From contig CM048846.1 in the NCBI GenBank assembly GCA_026545225.1, positions 87,747,270 through 87,811,269 of the forward strand: a DNA stretch of 64,000 nucleotides, in the 5' to 3' direction. The stretch is from Cornus controversa (taxonomy: Eukaryota; Streptophyta; Magnoliopsida; Cornales; Cornaceae). The position numbers and the translations under genes were made by a program. Below are positions 1-12,200 of this stretch, in pieces. The notes under the pieces are model-generated. The model was not told where the DNA came from. It did not search any database and was given only the letters and a program-made list of their open reading frames with translations. Each line of letters begins with the position of its first letter. Positions within the stretch are counted from its first letter, which is position 1.

Positions 1-1210
1 ACGATACAGAGTATACCTAGTTTTAAATCCAATGATTAATTAAGAATTTTCAAAGATTTTCGCTCCCATTCCCCCTCTTCCAAGAAGTATTATTATGAGA
101 TTTTACAAACTTTGGACATATAAACTAATCTCATTCTAAGATTTTTTTGGTTCTCTCATCGTATAATACCTTGTTACAAATTTGTCATATTTGAATTGCA
201 TTCAAAATAAGATATATTATGGTGAAATTATCTTCTAAGTTAACTCGCAACAATGTAGCTTATGTGTGATTCAAATTCCCTTTCGATGTAAAAAGATATA
301 GTGAGGTCTCCTTTCTAAAGGGTACAATTGTCATTACATAAATGCGTAATATCATTTCACATTAAAAATGAAGTGCATTTATCAAATTTCTTATTTGTAA
401 ACATGGTACTATTACACATTTTATACCAACCTAAGTAATCTGGTGTCTAATTGATTAGGGTTGAGTTTGATGTTGTTCATGCTTGGATATTGATGTTGTT
501 CATGCTTTTTTGTGAGCCAAACATGAGTTTTTTATGGGCAAGTTATTCACTTGGAACCATAATTCGGAGTGCCTTTAAGGCCTTATTTGAAATCGCTTTT
601 AAAAAGAAACTTTTGACTTTTAGGGCTTAAAATCCGTTTAATGATCACTAAAGCTAGGTCTTTTTGATAAAGACCAAAATGGTATTGCTTCAAGTCAAAT
701 TTTAAGTAGCTTTGTAATTTAACAAAACTTGCTTTATTGCATATGGTATATAAATCAAAGTTGAACCCTTGCCAGAACATTATAATGACATGTGTGTGTA
801 GTTTTACAAACACAGCTACTCATGAACCTTCATGCTCTGATGTAGGCATGGGACTTCCAAGGGACGCATGTTAATTCAAAAATTAAACAAAATAATAAAA
901 TATTACTTGATGTGATTACAAAAGTTTTGATCGACAAAAGTTGATTTTCTTTTAACATGTACTTTTAAAATATATATTTAAATGTGACTCCCGATTATAT
1001 AATGAATCACACATCTTCTTTGTTTAGAGCAAACTTTTGTGGTTTCTTTAAATTTAAATTATGTGCAGTCACATCATCATTTTAACTAATTACGTCATTA
1101 TTTTAGCTAAATACAAGATTTTCAAAATTTAACTCCACAACAGCTTCTTCAGATTTTTGCTAGCCAAAAAAAATAATATTTTAATAATTTTTGAAAAAAA
1201 TTAAGTTGGA
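1..1210. other. AT-rich intergenic DNA, no gene seen
   Basis: No exon-like stretch, known motif or clear repeat boundary was recognised here. The open frames are short and AT-driven, with no family resemblance. The stretch ends where a diverged direct repeat begins. Confidence 0.5.
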
Positions 1211-1323
1211 ACATAGCATATGTGGTACTCAAATTAAAACTCTCGAAATTCTCTCTCTAACAAAAATGGTTTCATTAAAAAATTTAATTTGTAGTAAAAA
1301 TTATAGAAGTTTAAGTAAGAAAA

Positions 1324-1355
<32 letters not shown>

Positions 1356-1905
1356 GCGCACCACAAATTAGAGAACTTTGATAAAAAAAATTTAATTTTA
1401 GTTAGTTGGATGGTCAGCTTGATTAAGTCAAGCACATAGCTAAACTCTCAGATGAAACATAAGCCCTATTTGGCAGAGTTTTTGCTTCGGCTTTTACGCA
1501 GAAGAAAAAGAGAAGCAGAAGCTAAATCAGGAAGCTAGTACCCCCAGCTTCCTTTAAACGCTCTTTTTGGACTCCGAAATTCTTCCGCCTTACCAATCCA
1601 AACACTCTCCAAAACGGCTTTTGAGCTTAAAAAGCCGAAAGCTGCTTTTCAAAAGCCAATCCAAACAGGGCCATAATATATGTGGTACTCAAATTAAAAC
1701 TCTCAGAATTTTTTCTCTAACAAAAATGATTTTATAAAAAAATTTAATTTGTAATAAAAATTATAGAAGTTTAAGTAAGAAAAACACACACACACACATA
1801 TATATATATATAAGCGCTCATCAAAAATTAGAGAATTTTGATAAAAAAAAATTATTTTACTTAGTTGGAGGTTAGCTTGATTAAGTCAAAGCACATAGCT
1901 AAATT
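1211..1905. repeat. Diverged direct repeat pair flanking a MITE
   Basis: The segment at about 1211-1440 recurs at about 1676-1905 in the same orientation. Both copies share the start TGTGGTACTCAAATTAAAAC, a (CA)n(TA)n microsatellite and an end resembling TTGATTAAGTCAAGCACATA. The copies differ by many substitutions and small indels, so the duplication is not recent. A small inverted-repeat transposon occupies the space between them. No coding function is visible. Confidence 0.75.
1463..1671. mobile_element. Small MITE (about 209 bp)
   Basis: The left end GCCCTATTTGG and the right end CCAAACAGGGC form imperfect terminal inverted repeats, and the interior is rich in GCTTTT/AAAAGC motifs that also pair. 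The 5-bp sequence CATAA flanks both sides. The pattern resembles non-autonomous DNA transposons with GGGCCTGTTTGG-type ends. The superfamily is uncertain because the target duplication length is ambiguous. Confidence 0.6.
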
Positions 1906-2504
1906 ACATGTGGGACCAAAATTTTGGCAAAGCTTTTGGAGCAACATATGTTGATTTGATTAGCTTAAAAAAAGGCTTTTAGCAAAAGTCGAATGCATCC
2001 CCGACTTGTTGTATAGCTGTGTTCTGAATGGACAAGTACTCATACACACATGTTGTGATACGTGTTGTGGATGCACAGATAACCACTTCAATTTGAATCA
2101 TAGTAGATGGAAGGGCTGTTCTTTTCAAGCTTCCGATAAATACACAAACACAGTAACACACAAACGTGTGTTATGGTCCGTACAGAATCACAGATAGCTA
2201 TGCCCTTCATGGGTTAAAAGTTACTAATACACAACAAAATTTGAAGTGTTAAAAGTCTAGCAAAATCGACTATTGTCAAACTAGTATACAATCATACAAA
2301 CGGTGAGTACAACTATTCGGTTCAGTGTCGTCTTTGGCAAAAAGCCAATATTGTCATGACAATAGTCAGTCGCCTTAACAAATTTGAAAAGGCGCTCAAA
2401 ATATATTGAAATGACATGATTTCTTTTTGCTCACCACTCTAAGCTAGGGTTTGTGATTCAATACATATAGATATTACGGATTTTGGAGATTGATTGAGCT
2501 CCTC

Positions 2505-3192
2505 ATGGATCGTCTTCGGCCTAGAGAGAGAAAGGTCTTCCCTGGCTTTACAAAAGCTGAGGTTATATTCGAAACCCTGTTTTTATTGTTTATTTTTTTT
2601 TGGGTTTTGATTGATTATTATTATAATCGTGAATTAAAGCTTGAAGACTATATGTAAATACCAGCAGTAGTTTCTTGAGTACGCGAAAGAAAAATGTATG
2701 TGAAACGTTGGGTGCTTATGTGAAATGCGGTGCATTTTGCTCGTTGTTTATGTTACGTGTTCTGCAAAAACTTAGTGGGTTTTGATTGTAAGCCTCCAAA
2801 TTGTAGTCTGTAATATGCAGGGAATGGGGGTATTGGTGAATCATTCTTATAATGTGCAAGTTTGAATTATTAGTTGTTGAACTCATCCTCGTATCAGTGA
2901 GACTGGAAATTTTGTTGGAATGTTTTTTTTTTTTTTCCCGGTAAATGCTTTTTGTTGGGAATGCTGGATTTAGGTTTGCTATACCTATGAGTTCCTGGGT
3001 TTCATCTTGCATTGTGCATAGGTTTGTGTAGTTATGACAATGCACTAGGTTGTGGCCTCTGATTAGGAGTGAAATGCAAGTATTTTGATTAATCATTCTA
3101 ATCTTGGAGAAATATTATATAGCTTAGAATTCATGAATATTTGAAAAACTGTGGTCATGTTAGACTTATTGGTGCTACACTGATGATGATGA

Positions 3193-3237
<45 letters not shown>

Positions 3238-6200
3238 GTTTATGGTTTATTCTGCAAATTTTCGTTGGTTATTCATTGTAAACACCCGAATGATAACTTC
3301 TTATATGCAGGGAAGGGAGATTGTCTATTAATCAGTCATATGATGCAAAATTTGAAAGCTTAGTTGTTAATTTTAGTTGATTATACGTGTATATATAAAA
3401 AAAAATGCATTTGTTGGAAAAAATATGTGGAAATTGTAATGTGTATATTAGATTAATTTGTGTTAATTTTATGTTAATACATTGTTTGGTTTATGTCTTA
3501 TTGTGAATTAATTTGTTGGGTTATGATTATATTGTAATGAAATTAATGGTCTCAAATTGGGAATGAAACATGGGATTGGTTAATCACTCTAGTCTTGTAC
3601 AACTTTGAAACATCATCTCCCAATTCCCACTTTTGTATTCACAGGTCTGTAGGAAAATGCATGGGAATGTTAGTCTGTTGTCTTCTACTGATAGATTTTT
3701 TGGTTTATGATCTAATGTGCAAAAATCGCAATGCACTAAATTGTAGTCTTTCACTAGCAGGGTATGTGAGTGTTGTTTAATCATTCTCTCATGCACAATT
3801 TGCAACATACATTTATCAATTTTCAGCTTATTTCTCTTTGGTCAGTGAAAAAGTGTGCAGAAACATTATGATGCATCCTTTGGTTTATTGCATAATGTAC
3901 ACAAATTTATTTGGCTGTGATTTTAGTGACCTTGTTTCACTGATAATTAACATTGAAGTTTAGGGGTATGAGTAATAAAAAGAGATCCTTCACATCGTGT
4001 GGTTTTTGCTGTAGTGAGCCAATTTTTCTTGCTTTATAAGTGCAATGTACTTAATTGTATCAAGGGACTTTTATTTCACTGCTTATCTTTTTTGTTATTA
4101 ACTTGTGAAGAAATTTGATTTGACTTCCAATCTTATAAACTTTCTTGCTTGGGTGTTTGAATAAACTCTCGAAGAGGAGGGGAATCACTTGAGCATGTTA
4201 ACATATAAACTCTCCTGGTGATTCCAATTTTATTCTTTTAGCCATTAGCAAAATTGCATGATTCTTGGCTGTAATTTGTTGTAAAAACTAGGGCATCACC
4301 TCGTAAAGTTGATCATCAATTTTACTTTTGCTTTTGCTGACTACTGTTTTATTCTAAGAGGCATGATGCAACATTATTTGCTCCCTTCGACACGAACAGA
4401 TTGAGAAAATGGAGAAATTATATGAGGAATCAGGTAAACAATCTCTGGATCAGGAATTCTATAAAAGAGCTGCACGCAATTTCAAGTGAGTAACATTCAT
4501 GCGTCTATATATACATGAATCAAAGCAATGGTTTAGAAATTGCAACATATATAATGTTATTTCTTTTTCCATTTTTTTTCTTCTGGAAATAGCTTGTGTG
4601 GTTGATGAGTCGTTTTCTTTTTTAATATTGTCTTTCAGTTGCTCTAAAGGCCGTGCTGGGAAACCTCCAGTAAAATGGATTGAGGTTCTAACTCTCTTTA
4701 GTTCTTCTTTCCTGGTATCTGGACTTGATTTTGTTGTTTATTCTTAACAGTGTATAACACTCGTTACACTCCTATTGTTGAAATTATACTTCAGATAGAA
4801 AGTTGGTTCCAGAAGAGGCAGCAAGACTGCCTACCTAAAGATGCTTCTTCACCTAATCATCCTGAGAAATTGTCTGTTGTCCCAGAAGTTTGCCCTGCGA
4901 AGAAAGCACGCGTAGATTCTCAAATGGCTAAAGGTGCTTCAATTGCTGGTATGATCTTCAATATTGAGGAATAATAGACAAAACACTTACAAATAATTGT
5001 TGATTAATGAATTTTCATATAAGTAAAACATGAACATTCCTTGGCCCACCAGAAAATGATTTTTCATTTTCATTGTCAAATTATAAGTGGTTGTGTTTAA
5101 GCAATGAGATATGAGTTACTACGTCCCTCACAAGCCCAAATCTTCTTGTGTTATATTCGCATGCGAAGAGTCTTTTTCTAGTTTTAAACCCGTGACCTCC
5201 AGGTCACAATGGAGCAACCTTACCGTTGAGGTTTATACATCAAAATGAGAAATGAGCTACTTAGTTCATATGATATGATCTGAACACTGACTATTGCATC
5301 TAAAATTTGAACTCTTGGTATTAGTTCCTGTGCATATAGATTTTAAATAACCTACTAAACTGACCAGATTTGGTAGGAAAAGAGAATTGTATTTACAAGA
5401 CAACAAAGCACAGAGAAATCTTATGGAAATTAGTATTTTTTTTTATTTTTTACTTGTTCTGTCTCATATTTTTATACTTATTGGAACCATATTAATTGAT
5501 ACATCTCACTGAGGTTCAGCCAATAGCAAAGAGGTATAATCCAAGACAGTACGACTAATTGTTCCGCCTTATATTGCAACATGCACCTAATTGTTCATTG
5601 CTTATCTGATGATATCTTCAAGTATTATTATATTATACATGTATATTTATTTTCTATATTTATAAGTTAAATATTGTTACTAAAAAATTTGGTTTTATCG
5701 AGGTCATTAAGGAATGGAAAAATAGGATTCATATATATATTTGACCAAAAGTAGCATGAAAAAGGCTTTGTTGAATTGAGTTAATTCTTACATAACAAAA
5801 AGTTGGTATATTTGAAATCTTCCTAATTCTTTGCTTCCAATGAAGCCTTGTAGGTGTATGGGTGATTATGGCATATCTTTTTCCTCTTTTGAATTTTGAT
5901 GAATTAGAATTTTGTTGAAAAAGGGCCACTGCCTCTGTAAAGATGAGACATGTACAAGTAACAAAAGACGAAATAACAATTTAAGACTAAGAATTCGATA
6001 TAAGGGCGACCCACCTCTTTATATTCAAAAAAGCTTCCCAAAGGAAATTTTTCTCCAAATCTTCCAAATTTCCACTGCTTCTCTCCTATCAAATAGTCTT
6101 TAAGATATCTTGCAGGACTCCTTTTCACGCAGCATGACCCAAAATTGTTATTTAGGAGAAGGGATCTAAAGAATTAAATGAGATCAATGTTATAGTATTT

Positions 6201-9200
6201 GGGTATGTGTGTTGGTTATGGATATGTATCATGAAGCTTTGGATCACAATTCAAGAAACTTTTCGTAATGAAACTGGAATAATTCCCATAATTGATTACT
6301 ACATTTGGATGAACAAGATTCTAGTTTCATGCAAGGAATTTGATCATGGAAGCTAATATCTCTTATAGGTCAAAACTTTTGGAGAAGGAAAGAAAATGCA
6401 AATTATCTTGGTAAAGCCTTCTGGTTTTTAAACCAGATACATGGGTTTTGAATCCTGCCTCTGTATGGGTCAGGGGACAGTTTATGGGTACAAATAGGCT
6501 ATCCATGTTGTGTAGCCTATTTTGCCAATGGAAATTTGGAACCGAGAGAGAGAGAGATTTCTTCCAGCAAGAAGAGAAACCTTCACTTGTTATTAAATAT
6601 TTGGAAAGAGAATATTGTAGGGCTTTTTTTAGAAAATATGGTGTGTTCTAGCATAAATGAAAGGATCATCAAGAAGATTATTGAAGTAATAAATAATAAA
6701 TTTGTGGAGCTATAACTGGCATGAGGAAAATTTTAGGATGGATATCTGAATTTCCTATTGTTGTTTTCTTCTATTGGTTTTTGATATTTAAGCCTCTGTC
6801 ATTTTCCATTAGCTATTGATCAACTACTGTGCATATTCTTGAAGAAATTTCTCGGACTTATTGTTTGCCAAATATGTGGTTTTAGTTGAGAAGATTAGAT
6901 AGCAGTAAATGTGAAAATGCTAAGTTGTAATTATAAATGATTTAAAATAAGTTCGGTTTTAGGATAAGTTTGACTATCTAGCTATGGAATATGTTTGCCA
7001 TGTAAATATGGGAAGTTAATGGGAAGAGATACACGGGGTTGAACAATTTTGTTGTTTTGGACTAAAAGGGGTAGTAAAGGACATTACTTGTAAAATTAGA
7101 GCATGTTGGATGTTTCTCTGGGTGTTTGGTGATTTTGGTGTCCTTATCAAGTTAACAGTTCCAATTTTCAAAGAGTTTTCATGGTATAGGATGGTAGATA
7201 GTTAAGAAATTTGTTTATAAATAAGAATAATTAGATTGAATTTGAGGGTGTCCGGATGATAAGTGACAATACAGGATCATATTGAATAAAAACAAATGCA
7301 TTTGTGAGAAGTTTGAGGTACTACAATGGAGAAGACAAGAGAAGGTGTAGTTAGTTGGAGTGACAGGACTGTACACTGGATGGGTTGAGTTGACGTGAGG
7401 TGAGGATCAAAATCAGCCTAGGAACAATCCTTCAGCCTATGATCTGCGCAGCTTATCCTCACCCCATTGATCTGGCCCAAGTTCAATCCATTCTGTAAGA
7501 TGTCCCTGCAGCTTGAGTTTAAGCAGGGGCCAAAATGTACAATGTAGTGCAAAAACTCATTGAATAGTGAATAAAGACCATCAATTAAACAGATATTGGT
7601 TTCTTTACTAAAAAAAGTGATAAAAACCAGGATGCTGAGGTTATGCTCTTTCTTGTACCTGTTTTCTTAACAATGACCTTTAATATTTATACACAGTAAA
7701 CACACACACAGAGACAAGAACAAGGGTAGTGCCAGAATGAATGTAAAGTGAGTAACTGAGAAAACACACGGCTGTACGACTTAACAAACTATATGGTTCC
7801 AAATGGACCAGAATGTGGTGACAAAGGATTTCATGCTGACCTGAAATAGTTTAGGTTTGTTGAGTTGGTATCTTTACTAACATTGTTAACAGAGTATGTT
7901 GATTTTTAATGCTTAACAGAATTGACTTGGAGAAAGCAAAAGACAAACTGGAGTAGGTGCTATTGTCACTCTATAGTAAGAAAAAAATATGAAATTTAGC
8001 TCTGAAAGAAAAATGTGAATTCAAATTGGTCATATGTCCCAACAACAATGAGGATTTGACGGGTATGTAACTGGGACCCCTCTTAAACCTTGCCCCTACC
8101 TAGGGACTCCCAGACCCTTGCCACACTCCACATTCCCAATCCCAATTAAGATGCCTTACCTTCTCCCCACCTCGTATAGCATAGTACACAGACATAGATA
8201 GAGAAAGAGGAAGATAGAGCTTACTTGCAGTAGATGATCTTTAACAAGTTGAGGTGGAGACAGCATGATAGAGAGACGTTCAGTCTGGCAATGGCGAGAT
8301 TCATTTAGCCTTAACAATGAGAGAGAAACTGATAGAGATGGAATGAGAAACATAATTTTGAACTTGTAGAAAACATGAGAATATAAAAAGAGAGAAAATT
8401 ACAAATATTTAAGGTTGGTTGATATGGATGATGATGAAGTGGCAATGGGATAGACTCAACAGCGAGATAATGATGATGTGGTGACTGTGAATGCCACGGT
8501 TGCTATTAGGAAGAAAAGGAAATGAGAGACTTGGTCTTGAAATTCCAGAAAACACGAGAATATAATGGCTTGTTAAGCAAGTGTTGTTAGTGTTCTATGG
8601 GTCTTCTTGGAATCAAAATTCAGTTTTTTCACGAGACCCTAATGTGAATTATGAACTTTTCTAAAGGAAGCATGTAAATAAACGTAGTTTAGAAAATTGT
8701 AATTTGTGGAAGTTAGTGAGGTTGGGGTTGGCCTGCAAGCAGGGTTTCAAAATTGGCTTCTATATATGTCAGCTTATGATAAAACCTCAATCATGTGTAA
8801 TAAGTTCTGAATAACAGCTTTGAGCTGAATTAAGTATTTTGGAAGTGGAATTCATTTCAAAGCAATGGAAGTCTAAACCATGCCTCTGGATCTTCAGATG
8901 TAGCTGTTCATATTGCCTTTTGGCAGGTTTCAGATAAATGTGTATACACTTATACTCCAAACTTTTATTTATAATCCTTATAGGGAATGAGAGAGAGAGG
9001 AGATTTTCTTATAGCATTATAGCAAAAGTGAGTTTTTGGAGCCACTGAAATAAAGATGCACAATTTGTGTTGTTTCTCTTTTGTTTCAACTACACTTGGA
9101 GCACCCATGTACAGTTTTTTGTAGGTGAAGCATAAGGTGCCATGGGACTGCATGGCCAAGAAACCTTGAGTCAAGGCTTGTGCAGCATCGTGCCTTTTTC

Positions 9201-12200
9201 CTTTTTCTTTTCTTATTGAAGGTGAATAGTAAGCACCAAGCATATTTCAAAATGCTTCATATAGGCAACAAGCACATCTAAAGATGCAATAAATTGTAAT
9301 TTTATTTTCCTGCTAATTTGCAAGATACAGTGATACTTATGATTATAGGTTCTTCTTCCTCCGCACACACATATACTCACTGATATGATTAAAAGCGCAA
9401 GATCAGGCACACGAATAGGCATCTTTTGTGTCTAAAATTTTTGGTAGTTTCTGTTACCAAGAGCATCCCAGTGTGTTAACCTGTGGTACTTCTTCCACAC
9501 ACATACATATACTCACTGATATTAAAACTTTTATTTTTTGAAAATTTCTTTTGTTAAAAGCGCATTATCAGGCACACAAATAGACATTTTTTTTGTGTAT
9601 AATTTTTGGTAGTTTCTGTTACCAAGTGCATTTCAATGTGTTAAAATATGGTCTTTTTTCAAGACATAAGGGATGAATCTCTTGCGCACCTCATGTCTCG
9701 AGATTGTAATACTCTAGGTGCTTTCCTTGATCATTGTTTCCAGGCTTTGGGATTTGGTTTTTAATGCATTTCCAATAACCTGTGTGACAAAAAGAATATG
9801 ACTGTCAGTTTGTTTCAGCTGAAGGTGACATGTATTACCATAACATGTTACTAATGTAGACGTATTTCCTTTTCGTTTAGTATGTCAAAAGCATTACCCA
9901 CCCCAGTATCTGGAGTGCACAGAGATTAGCCCTGCACCATGTAGTTTGACAATTATGATTCCAGTGTTCTGATCAAAATGTCATCTGTTCATGCACAATT
10001 TTAGTGTTTGTCGTTAATTGGACTTGTGTTGGTACTTCTGAAGTTGACATTTTCTGTTTTTCCATTAATTTATGATAGTATTTGGTCCAAGGTTTCTCCT
10101 TGACTCCTGGAAATCATCTTCGGCTTTCACAATCTTTTCTGGCTTTTGGTAGTGTGGACAGCTTACTTTGCTAATGTTTTTGTATTCTTCATGCTTGCTC
10201 TGTTTCTTTCTTTAGTACCCATCAATTATCTTCAATTGATAAAAATTTTACGGTCACATAAATTAAAACAGTAACTGCTAGATTTTCTGAAAATTGTTGA
10301 TGAATTTATTATATATATGGGATTTTGATAAATGTTATTTCAAAAGCAGGACAAAAGGTTCCAGATCTTTCAGAGTTGGAATTTGAGGCTAGGTCAGAAG
10401 ATGGGGCATGGTAAGCTACTTGTAATAAGGAAGAAAGAAGTTTCACATTTTATATTTGTTAGAAAATTTTGGCCAGTCATCAAAAGAAGTTCTGCATTCC
10501 AAGGTTGCCCTGCATTTCTTTTTATTCCTGTAGTGTCATGTGTAATAATAGATTATATGATGCTACAGCTCCTATAATCTCTTGGCGAACAACTTAACTA
10601 CAACAGTGCTTCGGAGGATGGTAAACTTTGTCGCAATATCAATTGCATGTTTTAATTGCAGATGTAATTAGCACATGATCCCCTTAATTCACAGTTGACT
10701 TCAATTGAAAGCTTACTTCTTCCTTTATAGAATCATCGTCCAATGTTGACTTCTGGCTCGCCCTCCCCAACATTGGAGTTTGCTCCATGATATCTAAGTG
10801 ATACTCCATCTTATATTAAATTTCCCTGTTTCAGTTTCTTGGTGTCCCAAAATGTCTGTCGTGTACTTTTTTTTTTCTCTGCAGCACTGTGTTGTAATTG
10901 TTTTTGAAAAGTAAACATACATCAATATGGTAAAAGATAAATTTTAGAGGGATGATTTTGGAAATTCATTTCTTTCTGAACATCGTGAATGCATTAAATG
11001 CCACTTTCTTAAAAAGTTGGAATCTCATAAGGGGACAGTATATATCAAGGGAATAGAATTTAATATCTACTCTCATTTGCCACTGTTGTTGATCTGACAT
11101 GTCTTGGGTCAAGGGTTGTGTTCTTATCACTGTCAATCAAATAAAAGGGAAAAAAAGAATGGGTGCACAGTGCAAATCTAAACATGGGAAATGCTGTCAC
11201 TGGAAGTCATTTGTATAATATTATAAGTTGATTGCTATAATAACTACAAATTCAGATTGTTCTATTGTATTTCAATTAGTATAAACGTCCACAATTCGAC
11301 TTGAGAGGTGACATGGTTAGATCCCAAGGATTCTAACACCATAAAATCCTATGAGCCATAGGCATCAAGGATACTACTGCTGAGTGACCAATTTTTTAGT
11401 GAATGGCCAACAACAATATTGATCTGTTTCCCGCATTACTTCTCTTTTTGCTTGTGGACTTCATATCACTTCTAAATTAGTCCCCTCTCCCCCTCTTCAC
11501 AACACTCAAATTAAAAATGGAAAAAGAGGATGACACCTGCACTTTACTTTGTTGCCTGCTTTCAAATATGTCAACACTTTGCTTAATCTTGTTCAAACTA
11601 AATAATAGGATCATTTTTGGAGCAGTTGGTAGTATATCCAGAAATCATTTTTTACATTTTGCACGACTTTGTAACCATATATTTTCCCGGGCTTTACAGG
11701 TATGATGTTGATACATTTATCGCCCACAGATGTCTTAGTTCAGGTGAAACTGTAAGTAGTTAAAATATGATTTAGTGCGTTCGTGCTCTTCAATGTTAAT
11801 CTTCCTCATGTTGATGTTGAGTTTATTTTGATTTAAAGGAATGTTTTTAGTTCCCTAAATAATTTTATGATTGCATCACATATTCTATATGGGAAAGCTG
11901 GCTTGATGCTGTTGTGGTATATTAGCTCCCCCTCTGTTTCCTCTAAGTTGCTTTTTGAACCAAAACTGATGCTATGCAAATGGATGAATTTGCATGCTGC
12001 TGATGGTTCACCTGATAGTATTCGTTTTTGGATATTGTGATGAACTGCCTGCCACAGAATTATTGATCCTGAGCCCAAGGCACAATTGAATTGAGTTATT
12101 ATTTCATCTAAATCAATTTAAAGCTTGATGTTGTAGTTAGAAGACTTACTAGGTACTACACTAATAAACCTTGCCGATATATAAACTTGTTGAGTTCCTC

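Larger units (their letters stand above)
4949..10349 (+). other. SHH1 intron 4 (5.4 kb), repeat-bearing
   Basis: This intron lies between the homeodomain exons and the SAWADEE exons. It carries two tRNA-derived SINE-like pieces (near 5.2 and 6.4 kb) and a diverged tandem duplication at 9.35-9.65 kb. A short RTE-LINE-like tail may lie near 5.70-5.73 kb (EWKNRIH on the plus strand). The stretches at about 6.6-9.3 and 9.7-10.3 kb show nothing recognisable. Confidence 0.6.

Noticed and set aside
8150-8360. 65-codon minus-strand frame with [18 protein letters not shown]
   Set aside because: It lies inside SHH1 intron 4, shows no family match, and is driven by GA/CT-rich wording.
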